Shown here: positions 61,867 to 64,000 of the stretch, piece by piece
How positions within the stretch are numbered: the stretch's first letter is position 1
Layout of the letters: each line of letters begins with the position of its first letter
Assembly (NCBI RefSeq): GCF_018678075.1
Contig: NZ_JAHHIR010000039.1
Coordinates: forward strand, 34,812-98,811
Origin: Epibacterium ulvae
GTDB taxonomy: Bacteria > Pseudomonadota > Alphaproteobacteria > Rhodobacterales > Rhodobacteraceae
Direction: 5' to 3'
Length of the DNA: 64,000 bases
The notes under the pieces: generated by a model
Databases searched by the model: none
What the model was told of the DNA's origin: nothing
The model's input: the letters and a program-made list of their open reading frames with translations, nothing else
Program-made: the position numbers and the translations under genes

Positions 61867-62661
61867 ATGAAAACCGTGATCCTGATCCCCGCGCGCTATG
61901 CCTCAACCCGCTATCCCGGCAAGCCGTTGGTCGAGTTGAACCAACCCGATGGCAGCCGCAAAAGCCTGATCCGGATGAGCTGGGAGGCCGCGATGGGCGT
62001 CACCGGCGTCGATGAAGTCCATGTGGTGACAGATGATGACCGCATCAAAGAGGCCGCCCAGGCCTTTGGCGCCTCCGTGATCATGACGCCGACCACATGT
62101 GAAAACGGCACCGCCCGCTGTGCAGCGGCGCTGAAAGCCGGCGATATTAACGCCGATCTGGTGGTGAACCTGCAAGGGGACGCGCCGCTGACGCCGGCCT
62201 GGTTTGTCGAAGATCTGATCGCCGCGATGAAAGCCGACACCGAGGCCCAGGTCGCCACACCGGTGCTGCAATGTGACCCGCTGACTTATGGCCATTTCGT
62301 CGAGGACCGTAAAGCCGGCCGCGTCGGTGGCACCACAGCCGTGTTCAATGCCAAACGCCACGCGCTTTATTTCTCAAAGGAAGTGCTGCCTTATATCGAT
62401 CCCGGCAAAGTGCCGGATGCGGACATCCCCGTCTATCACCACGTAGGCGTCTATGCCTATCGCCCGGACGCCCTGCGCGCCTATGGGACCTGGGGCGAAT
62501 GTGATCTGGAAAACCGCGAAGGGCTGGAACAACTGCGCTTCCTGTTCAACGGCACGCCCGTGGCCTGTGTCGAGGTCGAAGGGCGCGGTCGCGTGTTCTG
62601 GGAGCTGAACAACCCCGAAGATGTGGCCCGCATCGAAAGCGTTCTGGCCAAACAGCTGTGA
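61867..62661 (+). CDS. kdsB: 3-deoxy-manno-octulosonate cytidylyltransferase
   Basis: The protein has 264 residues. ILIPARYASTRYPGKPLVEL is the CTP-binding signature. VHVVTDDDRIKEAAQAFGAS, VNLQGDAPLTPAWF and EVLPYIDPGKVP-like segments follow, and ENREGLEQLRFLFNG closes. It activates Kdo as CMP-Kdo for lipid A core or for group-2-type capsule. Its IS-flanked 3' edge is notable: the stop codon is followed within a few bases by the left part of an IS91-type element, so any gene formerly downstream is cut off from this operon. Confidence 0.93.
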   Translation: MKTVILIPARYASTRYPGKPLVELNQPDGSRKSLIRMSWEAAMGVTGVDEVHVVTDDDRIKEAAQAFGASVIMTPTTCENGTARCAAALKAGDINADLVVNLQGDAPLTPAWFVEDLIAAMKADTEAQVATPVLQCDPLTYGHFVEDRKAGRVGGTTAVFNAKRHALYFSKEVLPYIDPGKVPDADIPVYHHVGVYAYRPDALRAYGTWGECDLENREGLEQLRFLFNGTPVACVEVEGRGRVFWELNNPEDVARIESVLAKQL

Positions 62662-63663
62662 TCTTGTTGGGGACCGCCTTGTTCGGCCCGCTCCCCCAGC
62701 AGATTTGCCAAAACCCAGATAGGGTGCCCCAACGGAGGGCTTCACGGGTTGCAGGCACCTGCAACGGCGGCTTTGCGCACAAGGACGAAACCGCTCTCGC
62801 GGTATTGGCGCTTGTTGCCGGTGATGCGCGCTGATCGGAGCGCAGCGATTTTGTGAACTGACTGACCTGTTGGACGATTGGGGCTTCTCAATCTGATAAC
62901 AGGAGGTCTTCATGACCGATCAATATGTCCCGAAGCTGCGCCAACGTTTTCTGGAAGATATGCAGATCAAGGGCCTGCAACCCAAGACGCAGACGATGTA
63001 TCTGCGTGCGATGCGTGACTTCACCCGGTTTCTTGGACACGCACCGGACAGCGCGACACCGGAGGAATTACGGGCGTTTCAATTGGATATGAAGGAGCGC
63101 GGCGTTGGCGCGCCAACCTTCAACAACCGGTTGATGGTGCTCAGTTTCTTCTTCGCGTCCACCTGCCCACGCCCGGAGATGAAGCGGCATATGCGGTATC
63201 AGCGGGCGGCCAAGAAGATTCCTGTCGTGCTCAGTGCCGAGGAAGTTGCCCGCATCATTGAAGCGGCACCCGGGCCCGGGGTGCGATACCGTGCGGCCTT
63301 CAGCGTGGCCTATGGCGGTGGTTTGCGGGCAAGCGAGGTCACGCATTTGAAGGTAGGTGACATTGACAGCGACCGGATGTTGATCCGGATCGAGCAAGGT
63401 AAGGGGCGTAAATATCGCCAAGTGATGCTGTCGCCCAGCTTACTGGACCTGTTACGCGACTACTACCGCGAAGCCCGGCCACAAGGATGGATGTTTCCAG
63501 GTCGCAACCGGATCGACCCGATCTCGACGCGGCAGTTCAACCGCGCCTTTGGGGTAGCCTGCGACTTCGCCGAGATCAAAAAGCAGGTGTCGCCCCACAC
63601 TTTGAGACACAGCTTTGCTACACATCTGCTGGAAAGCGGGACTGATATCCGTGTCATTCAGGT
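62662..63663 (+). mobile_element. Left part of an IS91-type element with accessory recombinase
   Basis: The segment right after kdsB (62662-62911) has the GC-rich, hairpin-containing non-coding end usual for Rhodobacterales IS91-type elements. It is followed by the tyrosine-recombinase gene that such elements carry ahead of the transposase. The transposase itself is not in the window because an IS3-type element is inserted in the recombinase gene. Confidence 0.65.
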
Positions 63664-63688
63664 GCTGTTTGGACCTGTCGCGGTTTGA
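62912..63688 (+). pseudogene. Tyrosine recombinase gene truncated by an IS insertion
   Basis: The frame has 258 codons, of which about 250 are native. The N-terminal SAM-like domain (QRFLEDMQIKGLQPKTQTMY) and the catalytic domain are clear: the first Arg in AYGGGLRASEVTHLKVGD, the Lys/beta-hairpin IEQGKGRKYRQVMLSP, and HTLRHSFATHLLESGTDIR with His and Arg. Relatives continue with IQVLLGH and the catalytic Tyr. Here the frame changes after IRVIQVLF to GPVAV and stops, so the second His and the Tyr nucleophile are missing and the enzyme must be dead. AGGAGG 6 nt before the ATG shows it was once well translated. It belongs to the IS91-type element. Confidence 0.85.
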
Positions 63689-64000
63689 TGCCGCTCCTTT
63701 GATAGCATTTGTTTCAGCAAAGGAGACTGACTATGGGACTGAAACGGACGGACGAATTCCGCCAAGATGCAGTGCGGATCGCGCTGACGAGTGGGCTGAC
63801 ACGCAAGCAGGTTGCTGATGATCTGGGTGTTGGCATGTCGACGCTGAACAAATGGATTACGGCGCAGCGAAACACGGATGTGGTGTCGAAAGAGGATTTA
63901 TGCCTCACCCAAGAGAATGACCGGCTTCGGCGTGAGAACCGCATTCTCAAGGAGGAAAGGGAAGTGCTTAAAGAGGCTACGCGGTTTGCGAGCATTTCGC
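63660..64000 (+). mobile_element. IS3-family insertion sequence, left part, continuing past the window
   Basis: The break in the recombinase gene at about 63664 is followed by TTTGGACCTGTCGCGG, the presumed left terminal region, then a 40-bp leader and the OrfA gene. The right end lies outside the window. The exact terminal repeat and target duplication cannot be set without the other end. Confidence 0.75.
63733..64000 (+). CDS. IS3-family transposase OrfA (3'-truncated by the window edge)
   Basis: Eighty-nine residues are visible. An N-terminal helix-turn-helix (KRTDEFRQDAVRIALTSGLT, QVADDLGVGMSTLNKWI) is followed by the leucine-zipper region (LTQENDRLRRENRILKEERE), the standard layout of IS3 OrfA. 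AAGGAG stands about 8 nt before the ATG. OrfB, with the DDE integrase core, would lie to the right of the window. Confidence 0.88.
   Translation, partial: MGLKRTDEFRQDAVRIALTSGLTRKQVADDLGVGMSTLNKWITAQRNTDVVSKEDLCLTQENDRLRRENRILKEEREVLKEATRFASIS

Overview
The window looks like a chromosomal segment of a marine alphaproteobacterium of the Roseobacter group (Rhodobacterales). The grounds are the high-GC coding style, a VPLPA-CTERM/exosortase sorting system, homologues of the head-spike genes of the Rhodobacter gene transfer agent (GTA), DUF2793 and RTX proteins, and IS3- and IS91-type elements of the kind common in that order. The genus cannot be fixed from the sequence alone. No rRNA, tRNA or CRISPR array was seen.

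Nearly the whole window is a surface-glycan region made of several modules. (1) 0.8-10.2 kb, minus strand: a five-gene operon with a 1201-residue glycosyltransferase, an unrecognised protein, a three-part fusion (capsule-synthesis-like, HAD phosphatase, polytopic membrane domain), a GSCFA protein and a GDSH/SGNH-like protein. (2) 10.5-18.3 kb, minus strand: an eight-gene operon (Gfo/Idh/MocA oxidoreductase, zinc-ribbon methyltransferase-like protein, SIS isomerase, inositol-phosphatase-family enzyme, CMP-sugar synthetase, 2-hydroxyacid dehydrogenase, DUF115/Maf-like protein, SMP-30 lactonase-like protein). It looks like a pathway to a cytidylylated acidic sugar but contains no recognisable synthase. 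(3) 18.5-25.0 kb: a hydratase, a DUF2793/peptidase G2 fibre-like protein, and two convergent RTX proteins, one of them a serralysin-type metalloprotease. (4) 25.3-39.98 kb: GDP-mannose and uronate-sugar enzymes, glycosyltransferases, a GMC oxidoreductase with an aldo/keto reductase, an acyltransferase-like membrane protein, a Wzx-type flippase, a sulfotransferase and a Wzy/ligase-type protein.

(5) 39.99-53.1 kb is an exosortase-linked exopolysaccharide export module: beta-helix protein, Wza-type export protein, outer-membrane barrel, XrtD-type exosortase fused to an EpsI domain, a large TPR lipoprotein (PrsT type), an ExeA-like ATPase, a Wzz-type chain-length protein and a CpsD-type tyrosine kinase. 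Two proteins ending in VPLPA-CTERM signals lie at 45.4-46.1 and 52.5-53.1 kb and are the likely exosortase substrates. (6) 53.4-62.7 kb: a split PssD/PssE-type glycosyltransferase, a rhomboid protease, GTA head-spike-like genes including a 55-codon ORF, a phosphatase, UDP-glucose dehydrogenase, phosphomannomutase, KpsF-type isomerase and KdsB.

Both edges carry mobile DNA. There is an IS3-type transposase remnant at about 0.52-0.74 kb. At the right end an IS91-type element begins directly after kdsB, and its recombinase gene is cut by an IS3-type element that runs off the window. Together the genes supply activated sugars, build the repeat unit, flip, polymerise and export it, and anchor surface proteins. 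The initiating polyprenyl-phosphate sugar transferase is not recognisable in the window.
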